Shown here one piece after another: positions 8,942 to 16,079 of a stretch of 35,675 nt of DNA. Location: assembly GCA_002783205.1 (NCBI GenBank), contig PFEY01000032.1, positions 1 to 35,675 of the forward strand, written 5' to 3'. The DNA comes from Rhodobacteraceae bacterium CG17_big_fil_post_rev_8_21_14_2_50_63_15 (GTDB lineage: Bacteria > Pseudomonadota > Alphaproteobacteria > Rhodobacterales > Rhodobacteraceae). Within the stretch, counting starts at the first letter, position 1; every line of letters begins with the position of its first letter. The notes under the pieces were generated by a model. That model saw nothing but the letters and a program-made list of their open reading frames with translations. It searched no databases and was not told the DNA's origin. Both the position numbers and the translations under genes were made by a program.

Positions 8942-9295
8942 TCAGAGCGGCGCGCGAAAGATCACGAAGGCCCCCGCCGCGATCAGCGAAAACCCGAATG
9001 CGTGGTTCCAGGTGATCGGCTCCTTGAGGTAGAGCACGGAGAATCCGGCAAAGACCACGAGCGTGATCACCTCCTGCATGGTCTTGAGTTCAGCCGCCGA
9101 ATAGACCCGATGCCCGAGCCGGTTGGCGGGCACCGCGAGCATGTATTCGATCAGCGCGATGCCCCAGCTGATCAGCACCACGGCCCAGAGCGCGACATGG
9201 GGGAATTTCAGATGCCCATACCATGCGAAGGTCATGAAGATGTTCGACAGGCTCAGCAGCAGCACCGGCGCGAGCCACAGCCAGAGGCCGCTCAT
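8942..9295 (-). CDS. DMT-superfamily membrane protein, DUF486 type
   Basis: 117 residues with four predicted membrane helices (about 3-20, 33-52, 72-88, 97-115). The stretches LSLSNIFMTFAWYGHLKF, NRLGHRVYSAAELKTMQE and FSVLYLKEPITWNHAFGF are characteristic of the DUF486 (COG3169) family, which resembles half of a drug/metabolite transporter. The substrate is unknown. It starts 5 bases after the cysE stop, so it is probably cotranscribed with cysE; a link to cysteine metabolism is possible but unproven. Confidence 0.85.
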   Translation of the reverse strand: MSGLWLWLAPVLLLSLSNIFMTFAWYGHLKFPHVALWAVVLISWGIALIEYMLAVPANRLGHRVYSAAELKTMQEVITLVVFAGFSVLYLKEPITWNHAFGFSLIAAGAFVIFRAPL

Positions 9296-9300
9296 TCAGG

Positions 9301-10137
9301 TCAATCGCTCTCGGTTTCCGTGGTTTCCGTGCCGCGCACGCCCAGAAGCTGATCCATGCTGACCGACGGCTGAGCACAGCCCGCCTCGCCGACGATCCGG
9401 GCCGGCACGCCGGCGACGGTCTTGCACGGCGGCACGTCCTGCAACACGACCGAGCCTGCGGCGATGCGCGAGCAGTTGCCGACACGAATATTGCCCAGCA
9501 CCTTGGCCCCTGCCCCGATCAGCACGCCATTTCCGATCTTGGGATGGCGGTCCTCTTCCTCTTTGCCGGTGCCGCCAAGGGTGACGGAATGCAGCATCGA
9601 AACGTTGTCGCCCACCACCGCCGTCTCACCGATGACAATCGAATGGGCGTGGTCGATCATGATCCCCCTGCCGATACGGGCGGCGGGGTGAATATCGACG
9701 CCAAACACCTCGGAGCAACGCATCTGAAAGAACCGCGCCAGATCGCGTCGCCCGGACGTCCACAGCCAATGCGCGATGCGATAGGCCTGAATGGCCTGAA
9801 ATCCCTTGAAAAACAGAAGCGGCAGGATGAACCGGTCACAAGCCGGATCGCGATCATTGACCGCGACGATATCGGCGCGGGCAGAACGCCCGATCTCGGG
9901 ATCGCTGGTCAGCGCCCTGTCGCAGATCTCGCGCAGGATCTGTTCGGGCATCTCGTCGGAGGCGAGCTTGAGCGAGATGCGATAGGCGAGCGCCGATTCG
10001 AAGCTGTCGTGGTGCAGGATGCTGTAATGAACGAGTCCGCCCAAGAGCGGTTCATCGGCAATCGCGGCCTTGGCTTCTTCGGCGATCTGCGCCCAGACCG
10101 GATCAAGTTCGGCCAGTTTCTTGCGGGTTTGTGCCAC
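9301..10137 (-). CDS. cysE: Serine O-acetyltransferase
   Basis: 278 residues. It makes O-acetylserine from serine and acetyl-CoA, the first step of cysteine synthesis. The helical N-terminal domain (about 1-140) is followed by the left-handed beta-helix with hexapeptide repeats (about 145-245). Catalytic-site motifs are visible: DIHPAARIGRG, MIDHAHSIVIGET, HSVTLGGTGK, DRHPKIG, and AGVPARIVG near the end. The C-terminal tail, the part that in other CysE proteins binds cysteine synthase, ends TETTETESD rather than in the usual isoleucine, so complex formation is uncertain. The start is a GTG preceded by AGAGGAG. Confidence 0.95.
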   Translation of the reverse strand: MAQTRKKLAELDPVWAQIAEEAKAAIADEPLLGGLVHYSILHHDSFESALAYRISLKLASDEMPEQILREICDRALTSDPEIGRSARADIVAVNDRDPACDRFILPLLFFKGFQAIQAYRIAHWLWTSGRRDLARFFQMRCSEVFGVDIHPAARIGRGIMIDHAHSIVIGETAVVGDNVSMLHSVTLGGTGKEEEDRHPKIGNGVLIGAGAKVLGNIRVGNCSRIAAGSVVLQDVPPCKTVAGVPARIVGEAGCAQPSVSMDQLLGVRGTETTETESD

Positions 10138-10209
10138 GGGCTTTGCTCCTCTGGATTAGCGCCAGTATAACAGATAGGCAGAGCGGGTAAATTGCCAAGC
10201 GGTGAACAG

Positions 10210-10548
10210 ATGGATGAAACGACGCAGGCCCGGATGCGGGCCCGGATCGAGGCAATTCTCGCGGATCTGGCAGACGAGGACAGGCGAGGCAAGGCCGGTC
10301 AGGCGACGGTCGAACTCGATCAGCAGGCCGTGGGACGGCTGAGCCGGATGGACGCCTTGCAGAATCAGGCGATGGCGCGGGCGGGTCAGGTGCGCCGTCA
10401 GGCGCTGCGCCAGCGGTTGCTGGCGGCGATCGCGCGAATGGATGAGGGCGAATATGGCTCTTGCGAGGATTGCGGTGAGGCCATCGTCGAGGGGCGTCTG
10501 GCGCTCGATCCGGCGGCGACGCGCTGCATGTCCTGCGCCAGTGGTTGA
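10210..10548 (+). CDS. DksA/TraR-type C4 zinc-finger protein
   Basis: 112 residues from the ATG at 10210 (an in-frame TTG at 10192 would add six). A long N-terminal helical region (about 1-80) leads to a C-terminal four-cysteine zinc finger, CEDC ... CMSC, with the family context GEYGSCEDCGEAI and RLALDPAATRCMSC. DksA-like proteins reach into the RNA polymerase secondary channel and, with ppGpp, alter initiation. This one is shorter than E. coli DksA (151) and resembles the short alphaproteobacterial paralogues. Divergent from cysE; the two share a 72-base spacer. The specific role is unknown. Confidence 0.88.
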   Translation: MDETTQARMRARIEAILADLADEDRRGKAGQATVELDQQAVGRLSRMDALQNQAMARAGQVRRQALRQRLLAAIARMDEGEYGSCEDCGEAIVEGRLALDPAATRCMSCASG

Positions 10549-10565
10549 GATCGGGCCACGCCCGC

Positions 10566-11390
10566 TCAATCGGTATCGGAGACCAGATAGCGGGTCGCCA
10601 TCGAGAAAAGTTCGCCCTGCGAGGAAATCCCCAACTTGGCATAGGCGTTGCGGCGATGCACCTTGACGGTGCCCACGGCCAGCCCGAGAGAGGCCGCGAT
10701 GGTTGGACCGGAATGGCCCTGAAGCACCAGATGGATGATTTCCGCCTCGCGCGGGCTTAGGCTGACCGCGCCAAGAAACCCGAGCAGATCCTGCGCCCGG
10801 CCGGGCCGTCCGTCTGTCGTCTCCGGTTCCGCGCTCTGGCCCCAGTGACGCGCGATGGCGGCGCAAAGCGGGGCAAAGCCCAAGCGAACGCTATCCAGCG
10901 CCGTGGCATCGAAATCCGCGCTGCGCAGGCTGCGCGCCAGCGACAGGATGATCCAGCCCTCGGACCCATCGGGTAAAAGCAGGCCCAGCTCGTCACGAAT
11001 GCGCACCCGGCGATAGAAGCGACGGTAGTATTCCGACAGCAGGAAGGACGTCGGCACCAGATCGCGCAACCGGAAGGCGCCCGGCGCGCGGCCCTCGCGG
11101 CAGGCTTGGTAGAAGGGATCGAGCAGGAACGGCCCGGTGGCATAGAACGAGACGGAAATGGCCGCCTGCACATCATCGAGATCGTGAAACAGGCAGACCG
11201 GCTCTGACGCGCCGCGATAGCGTGTCACCATCATCGATTCAAACCCGGTGCAAACCGCCAACGCGCGCCGCAGCGCCAGCGCAAACCCGTCCTGCCCGAT
11301 CTGTTCGATCAGATCTCCAAGCGCTGCGTTCCAGTCGCGGAGGCCGGCCTCGGATTTCAGATGGGGTGTAAATTCTACCACTATCGCCAT
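10566..11390 (-). CDS. LuxR-family transcriptional regulator
   Basis: 274 residues. The C-terminal part (about 208-266, LSPREAEIIHLVLQGHSGPTIA, then GLAVGTVKVHRRNAYAKLGIS) is a LuxR/GerE helix-turn-helix. The N-terminal 200 residues are not a phosphoreceiver domain and do not match the classic acyl-homoserine-lactone fold as far as can be judged; the region looks like the sensor-like N-terminus of LuxR solos common in roseobacters. It is divergent from the agmatinase gene with 92 bases between, so it may regulate that gene, itself, or both. Ligand unknown. An inverted repeat lies just upstream of its start. Confidence 0.85.
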   Translation of the reverse strand: MAIVVEFTPHLKSEAGLRDWNAALGDLIEQIGQDGFALALRRALAVCTGFESMMVTRYRGASEPVCLFHDLDDVQAAISVSFYATGPFLLDPFYQACREGRAPGAFRLRDLVPTSFLLSEYYRRFYRRVRIRDELGLLLPDGSEGWIILSLARSLRSADFDATALDSVRLGFAPLCAAIARHWGQSAEPETTDGRPGRAQDLLGFLGAVSLSPREAEIIHLVLQGHSGPTIAASLGLAVGTVKVHRRNAYAKLGISSQGELFSMATRYLVSDTD

Positions 11391-11392
11391 AG

Positions 11393-11416
11393 ATCCCTAG
11401 ATGAATTTACAGGGAT
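11393..11416. promoter_or_regulatory. Inverted repeat between the luxR-type gene and agmatinase
   Basis: ATCCCT (11393-11398) and AGGGAT (11411-11416), separated by 12 bases, begin 3 bases upstream of the LuxR-type start and lie in the spacer shared with the agmatinase gene. The overall span of 24 bases suits a dimeric regulator. The arms are short, so chance cannot be excluded. Confidence 0.35.
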
Positions 11417-11482
11417 ATACGTTGTGGGCACAGTGTTCGGCAAGCGAAGATTTTTTCTTACCTCTCACCGAAAGGACCCCCC

Positions 11483-12445
11483 GTGACCGAGACCACGAGC
11501 GTCAACCCCGTTGCCTGTGATCTGGCCTTTGGCCGACCCGACCCGCGCGGCAGCATTTCCGAACCCAGCTATGGTGGCGCCCTCAGCTTCATGCGGCGGC
11601 GCTATACCAAGGATCTGAGCGGCGCCGATGTGGCGGTGATGGGCGTGCCGTTCGATCTCACGGTTTCGGGCCGCTCGGGCACCCGGCTTGGGCCGCGCGC
11701 GGTGCGCGCCGCCTCAAGCCATATCGCCTGGTCCGCACCCTGGCCCTGGGCCTTCGATCCCTTCGAGATGCTCTCGGTCGTCGATTACGGCGATTGTTTC
11801 TTTGATCCCGGCTATCCGGCGCAGGTCCCCGAGGCGATCACGCAGGCGGCACGCGAGGTGCTGGCGCAGGACACCGCCCTTCTGACGCTTGGGGGCGATC
11901 ACTTCATCACCTGGCCGCTGCTGAAGGCCCATGCCGAGAAGCACGGGCCGCTGAGCCTGATCCAGATCGACGCCCATTCCGACACCTGGTCGGACGAGCC
12001 GGGGCGGATCGACCACGGCACGATGCTCTGGCATGCGGTGCGCGAGGGGCTGGTTCTGCCCGAACGCTCGGTTCAGGTGGGCATCCGCACGCATAACCCC
12101 GAACCGCTGGGGTTCAACATCATCGACGCGCGCGAGGTGCATCGCAGCGGGCCTGAAGCGGTGGCGGCAAAGGTGCGCGCGATCGTCGGCGATGCAAAAA
12201 CCTACCTGACTTTTGATATCGACGCGCTTGATCCCTCGGCCGCCCCCGGCACCGGCACGCCGGTCATCGGCGGGCTCTCGACCTGGCAGGCGCAGGAATT
12301 TCTGCGCGGACTCGAAGGCATCACCCTTGTCGGCATGGACATGGTCGAGGTCGCCCCGGCCTATGACGTGGCCGAGATCACGGCGCTGGCGGCGGCGACC
12401 CTGGCCTGCGATCTGCTGTGCCTCTATGCAGCGGGGCGCAGGTAG
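11483..12445 (+). CDS. speB: Agmatinase (ureohydrolase family)
   Basis: 320 residues. It hydrolyses agmatine to putrescine and urea using two Mn ions. The metal ligands are all visible: GGDHF, DAHSDTW, and FDIDALDPS. The stretches LTFDIDALDPSAAPGTGTPV and VGMDMVEVAPAYDVAEITALAAATLA are very like E. coli SpeB, favouring agmatinase over guanidinobutyrase or arginase, though related guanidino compounds remain possible. The start is a GTG with GAAAGGA upstream. No arginine decarboxylase gene is in the window. Divergent from a LuxR-type regulator. Confidence 0.92.
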   Translation: MTETTSVNPVACDLAFGRPDPRGSISEPSYGGALSFMRRRYTKDLSGADVAVMGVPFDLTVSGRSGTRLGPRAVRAASSHIAWSAPWPWAFDPFEMLSVVDYGDCFFDPGYPAQVPEAITQAAREVLAQDTALLTLGGDHFITWPLLKAHAEKHGPLSLIQIDAHSDTWSDEPGRIDHGTMLWHAVREGLVLPERSVQVGIRTHNPEPLGFNIIDAREVHRSGPEAVAAKVRAIVGDAKTYLTFDIDALDPSAAPGTGTPVIGGLSTWQAQEFLRGLEGITLVGMDMVEVAPAYDVAEITALAAATLACDLLCLYAAGRR

Positions 12446-12477
12446 GGCGCGGGATCTGTCCCGATGTCACAGATCCG

Positions 12478-12505
12478 AAAAAAAGCCCCGGCGATTTGCC
12501 GGGGC
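12478..12505 (-). terminator. Strong intrinsic terminator of the OmpR-type regulator gene
   Basis: Read on the minus strand: GCCCCGGC, loop AAATC, GCCGGGGC, then seven T (12484-12478). It lies about 107 bases beyond the stop of the minus-strand regulator gene at 12612, and 32 bases after the convergent agmatinase stop. The same hairpin could act for agmatinase but without a U tract in that direction. Confidence 0.85.
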
Positions 12506-12524
12506 CAGTCCAACAGGGAGGTAC

Positions 12525-12563
12525 ATGCGTCAACCGCACATACAACGTAAGATAGCACGATAA
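12525..12563 (+). other. Candidate 12-codon ORF behind a strong SD-like site
   Basis: AGGGAGGT (12515-12522) stands just before ATG at 12525, opening a 12-codon frame (MRQPHIQRKIAR) that ends in TAA. The SD-to-ATG distance of about 3 bases is shorter than ideal. It sits directly after the hairpin at 12485-12505. This may be a small ORF, a small-RNA segment, or nothing. Confidence 0.2.
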
Positions 12564-12611
12564 TCGCGCGATGCGCAGGCCGCCTTGATCGAGGTCAAAC
12601 GAGCGTGACCT

Positions 12612-13298
12612 TTAAACCACAAGTCGGTAGCCGCCCGACTCCGTCACCAAGAGGCGCGCATTACCCGGATCGGGCTCGATCTTTTGCCGCAGGCGGTAGA
12701 TGTGGGTCTCGAGCGTATGCGTCGTCACGCCTGCATTATAGCCCCAGACCTCGTGCAGCAGGATGTCGCGCGCCACGATATTCTCGGTCGCGCGATAGAG
12801 AAACTTCAGGATGTTGGTTTCCTTTTCCGTGAGCCTCACCTTGCGCTCGTCTTCGGTCACGAGCATTTTCATCGCCGGTTTGAACGTATAGGGCCCAAGC
12901 TGGAACACCGCATCCTCGGATTGCTCATGCTGGCGCAACTGGGCCCGGATGCGCGCCAGAAGCACCGGAAACTTGAACGGCTTGGTGATGTAGTCGTTGG
13001 CGCCGGCATCGAGACCCAGAATGGTGTCAGCGTCGCCATCATGGCCCGTCAACATCAGGATCGGGGCCTTGACCCCCTGTTTGCGCATCCGTCGGCACAA
13101 TTCGCGTCCGTCGGTATCGGGCAGGCCGACATCAAGGATGATGAGATCATAGATCTGATCCTTGATCTTGCTCATCGCATCAGCGCCGCTTGACGCCTCG
13201 AACACATCGAAATCCTCGGTCATCACCAATTGCTCGCCAAGCGCCTCACGCAAGTCGTCATCATCATCGACGAGAAGTATCTTCTTGACTTGTGCCAT
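12612..13298 (-). CDS. OmpR/PhoB-family response regulator (orphan)
   Basis: 228 residues from the ATG at 13298, which follows GAAGGGGAAA; the frame runs further upstream but without family sequence. The receiver domain (about 5-120) has the acidic pocket (VDDDDD), phosphoacceptor Asp56 (LIILDVGLP), Thr84 and Lys106 (TKPF). The C-terminal winged helix (about 130-228) carries RLTEKETNILKFLYR and TLETHIYRLRQKIEPDP. No histidine kinase is adjacent. The sequence type recalls the envelope-related CenR-like regulators of alphaproteobacteria, but I cannot confirm that assignment. Divergent from ribA; a strong terminator follows the gene. Confidence 0.92.
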   Translation of the reverse strand: MAQVKKILLVDDDDDLREALGEQLVMTEDFDVFEASSGADAMSKIKDQIYDLIILDVGLPDTDGRELCRRMRKQGVKAPILMLTGHDGDADTILGLDAGANDYITKPFKFPVLLARIRAQLRQHEQSEDAVFQLGPYTFKPAMKMLVTEDERKVRLTEKETNILKFLYRATENIVARDILLHEVWGYNAGVTTHTLETHIYRLRQKIEPDPGNARLLVTESGGYRLVV

Positions 13299-13457
13299 CT
13301 CGATTTCCCCTTCCTGTGATGGAACATGAGCCACAAGGCGACTTGCGGCAAGATCTGCAACACAAGACTCACGCCCACGTGTTGCCTTGAGAGCGTTTCT
13401 TTCCATTCGTTACAAAAAACCCTACATAGAGTTGTAATCTATCGGACCCCTGCCACC

Positions 13458-14549
13458 ATGACCCTTGCACCAGATATCAGTGAAATCGTCGCCCGTGCAC
13501 GATCCGACCTGCGGATGGGCGTGCCGGTGGTGCTGTCGGGCGAGCAAGGCGTGGCGCTGATCCTGGCGGCCGAGACGCTTGATGCGCAGCGCCTGGCCGA
13601 TCTGCGCGCACTCGGGGGGGCACCGGTGCTGGCCATCACCGCGCGGCGCGCCGAAACCCTCAAGGCGCGGCCCTATGATGGCGATCTGGCGCGGGTGATG
13701 CTGCCGCCGGATGTGACTCTGGCCTGGCTGCGGGCGGTGGCCGACCCGGCCGATGACCTGAAAACGCCGATGAAGGGCCCGCTGGCAAGCGCGCGCGATG
13801 GCGTGGCGGATCTGCACCGGCTCGCGATCGCGCTGGTCAAATCGGCGCGGCTATTGCCCTCCGTGCTGGTTCTGGCGCTGCCGGATGGTGCACGATTTGC
13901 CGCGCGCAACAGCTTGACCCTGGTCGATACGCTGGCGGCGACAGAACATCTCAACGAGATGAGCCCGCTGCATCCGGTGATCAGCGCCCATTTGCCGTTG
14001 CAGGTCTCCGAGGCCGGGCGGCTGCATATCTTTCGTCCCGAGGACGGCGGCGAGGAGCATTATGCCATCGAGATCGGCAAACCCGCGCGCGATGCGCCGG
14101 TGCTGGCGCGGCTGCATTCGGCCTGTTTCACCGGCGATCTGATGGGTTCGCTGAAATGTGATTGCGGCCCGCAACTGCGTGGCGCGCTGGCGCAGATGGG
14201 GGCGGAAGGGGCGGGCGTGCTGCTCTATCTCAATCAGGAGGGTCGCGGCATCGGTCTGGCCAACAAGATGCGCGCCTATTCGCTTCAGGATCAGGGATTT
14301 GACACCGTCGAGGCCAATCACCGTCTGGGCTTTGAGGATGACGAGCGCGATTTCCGTATCGGGGCACAGATTCTGACCCTGATGGGATTCTCGGCGGTGC
14401 GTCTGCTGACAAACAATCCCGCCAAGATTGCGATGATGGGGCAGAATGGCATCGAGGTCGTTGAACGGGTGCCGCTCAGACTTGGGGAGAACCCGCATAA
14501 CCATGCCTATCTCGCCACCAAGGTGGCCAAGTCGGGGCATTTGCTCTGA
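13458..14549 (+). CDS. ribA: GTP cyclohydrolase II with degenerate RibB-like N-terminal domain
   Basis: 363 residues from the ATG at 13458. Residues about 165-363 are GTP cyclohydrolase II: zinc ligands Cys223, Cys234 and Cys236 (ACFTGDLMGSLKCDCGPQ), YLNQEGRGIGL, EANHRLGF and RLLTNNPAKI. The enzyme opens GTP to the first riboflavin precursor. Residues 1-160 follow the outline of dihydroxybutanone-phosphate synthase (GVPVVLSGEQ, LILAAETLDAQRLADLRALGG, LPSVLVLALPDG) but lack the acidic DDEDRENEGD-type catalytic loop, so this half is probably inactive. No FMN riboswitch was recognised upstream, and no clear ribosome site precedes the ATG. Divergent from the OmpR-type regulator. Confidence 0.92.
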   Translation: MTLAPDISEIVARARSDLRMGVPVVLSGEQGVALILAAETLDAQRLADLRALGGAPVLAITARRAETLKARPYDGDLARVMLPPDVTLAWLRAVADPADDLKTPMKGPLASARDGVADLHRLAIALVKSARLLPSVLVLALPDGARFAARNSLTLVDTLAATEHLNEMSPLHPVISAHLPLQVSEAGRLHIFRPEDGGEEHYAIEIGKPARDAPVLARLHSACFTGDLMGSLKCDCGPQLRGALAQMGAEGAGVLLYLNQEGRGIGLANKMRAYSLQDQGFDTVEANHRLGFEDDERDFRIGAQILTLMGFSAVRLLTNNPAKIAMMGQNGIEVVERVPLRLGENPHNHAYLATKVAKSGHLL

Positions 14550-14552
14550 CGC

Positions 14553-15080
14553 TCAGCGCTGCTTTTCGAACCAGATGATGACCTCTCCAATTTCCAGCCC
14601 GTATTTGTTCATATAGGCGCGATTGAGCACGCGGCGGTCGGATTGCAGCCACATCCAGTCGTCAAAGGCGACTCGCAGCGTGCCGTCCGGCACTGGCAGG
14701 TCGATCGCATAGCGCCAGTTGAAGGTGTCGCCACGTTCTTCGCCCGACGCGCTGCCGATCACGCCGGGGGCTGATCCCTCCCAGGTTTCCGGGCCGGTCT
14801 TGGTGAGGGTCCAGACGCGGGTTTCGGTGGCGCCATCGGCATAGGCGAAATCCTCGTTGAGCGTCAGGGTCTTGCCATCCCAATGCCCGGCGACATCCAC
14901 CTTGAAGCGGCGGCGCACCGTGCCGAAGCGATCCTGAAACTGGCCGTAGCCGATCACATGACCGGCAAAGAACTCCTCGAGCTTGAACTCTTTCGGGCTC
15001 AGCTTTGGATCGCCAAGATCGGGCCGTCCGGCACAGGCCGTGACCAGAAAGACGGACAGGAACAGAAACGCAAGACGCAT
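14553..15080 (-). CDS. DUF3833-type lipoprotein
   Basis: 175 residues. The N-terminus MRLAFLFLSVFLVTACAG is a lipoprotein signal with lipobox VTAC, Cys16 being the lipidated residue. The body matches the DUF3833 family: LEEFFAGHVIGYGQFQDRFG, RRFKVDVAGHWDG, LTLNEDFAYADG, TRVWTLTKTGP and LRVAFDDWMWLQ. Function unknown; it is expected in the envelope. Start at 15080 behind GGGGGTTCC. It follows the SDR gene on the same strand after 62 bases, so they may be cotranscribed. Confidence 0.85.
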   Translation of the reverse strand: MRLAFLFLSVFLVTACAGRPDLGDPKLSPKEFKLEEFFAGHVIGYGQFQDRFGTVRRRFKVDVAGHWDGKTLTLNEDFAYADGATETRVWTLTKTGPETWEGSAPGVIGSASGEERGDTFNWRYAIDLPVPDGTLRVAFDDWMWLQSDRRVLNRAYMNKYGLEIGEVIIWFEKQR

Positions 15081-15142
15081 GGAACCCCCCTGACAATGCT
15101 CGCGGGAGAGATAACGCGACAGCGCGCGCCGGCAAGGTCGGA

Positions 15143-15922
15143 TCAGAGCGTGGCGTTCACCGCACCGCCATCCAGCAGCAGGTTCTGGCCGATGATGAAG
15201 CCGGCATACTGGCTGCACAGGAAGGCACAAGCGGCCCCGAATTCCTCTGGTGTGCCGTAGCGACCCGCCGGGATTGTGGCGCAACGGCGCGCCTTGGCGT
15301 CCGCCAGTGAAATTCCCTGCGCGGCGGCGACGCCGTTGTCCAGCGATATCGCCCGGTCGGTGGCATGAATGCCCGGCAACAGGTTGTTCATCACCACTCC
15401 CCGACCCGCAACCTGCCGCGACGTTCCCGCAACATATCCGGTGAGACCGGCGCGCGCGGCGTTCGACAGACCGAGAACGGCGATCGGTGATTTGACCGAT
15501 TGCGAGGTGATGTTGACCACCCTGCCCCAGCCGCGCGCCATCATCCCCGGCACCAACGCCTTGATGAGCGCGATGGGCGTGAGCATGTTGGCATCGAGCG
15601 CCTTGATGAAATCTTCGCGGTCCCAGTCGCTCCACATCCCCGGCGGCGGGCCACCGGCGTTGTTGACCAGAATATCCACGCCCGTCGCCGCCTCGAGGAT
15701 CAGCGCGCGGCCCTCCTCTGTCGTGACATCGGTGGCCACGGTCACGATCGTCACGCCGAAATCCTTGCGGATCGCCTTGGCCGCTGCTTCGAGCGCCTCT
15801 GCACCCCGCGCGTTCATCACCAGATCGACCCCGGCCTCGGCCAGCGCGCGGGCACACCCAAGCCCGAGCCCCTTTGATGACGCACAGACCAGTGCCCGCT
15901 TTCCCCTGATCCCCAGATCCAT
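15143..15922 (-). CDS. SDR-family oxidoreductase with atypical active site
   Basis: 259 residues with a Rossmann fold. Cofactor motif CASSKGLGLG (13-22), NNAG (87-90) and Ser140 (VVNITSQS) are as in short-chain dehydrogenases, and a C-terminal GAACAFLCSQYAGFIIGQNL then LDGG fits the 3-oxoacyl-ACP-reductase-like branch. The catalytic YxxxK is replaced: where Tyr and Lys are expected there are Ser153 and Arg157 (GLSNAARAGLTGY). This substitution occurs in a recognised SDR subgroup, so it is probably not a sequencing error. Substrate unknown; it may be a reductase with changed chemistry or a non-enzymatic binder. Confidence 0.85.
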   Translation of the reverse strand: MDLGIRGKRALVCASSKGLGLGCARALAEAGVDLVMNARGAEALEAAAKAIRKDFGVTIVTVATDVTTEEGRALILEAATGVDILVNNAGGPPPGMWSDWDREDFIKALDANMLTPIALIKALVPGMMARGWGRVVNITSQSVKSPIAVLGLSNAARAGLTGYVAGTSRQVAGRGVVMNNLLPGIHATDRAISLDNGVAAAQGISLADAKARRCATIPAGRYGTPEEFGAACAFLCSQYAGFIIGQNLLLDGGAVNATL

Positions 15923-16079
15923 GTCATCCCCCCGGTTTGGTTCAGCCGGGAGTTAACACCGGGGCATGCAGAATGACCAGAGGCCTGCCGACCATGCGCC
16001 GACGGGCTGAACGCAGGAGCCCCGGAAAGTCCCGCGCATTGACCACTTGACGCCACAATTCTAGACTAATGCTGCAACA

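Noticed and set aside
13299-13457. FMN riboswitch upstream of ribA
   Set aside because: The spacer shared with the divergent regulator is only 159 bases, and I could not recognise the conserved FMN-element helices.
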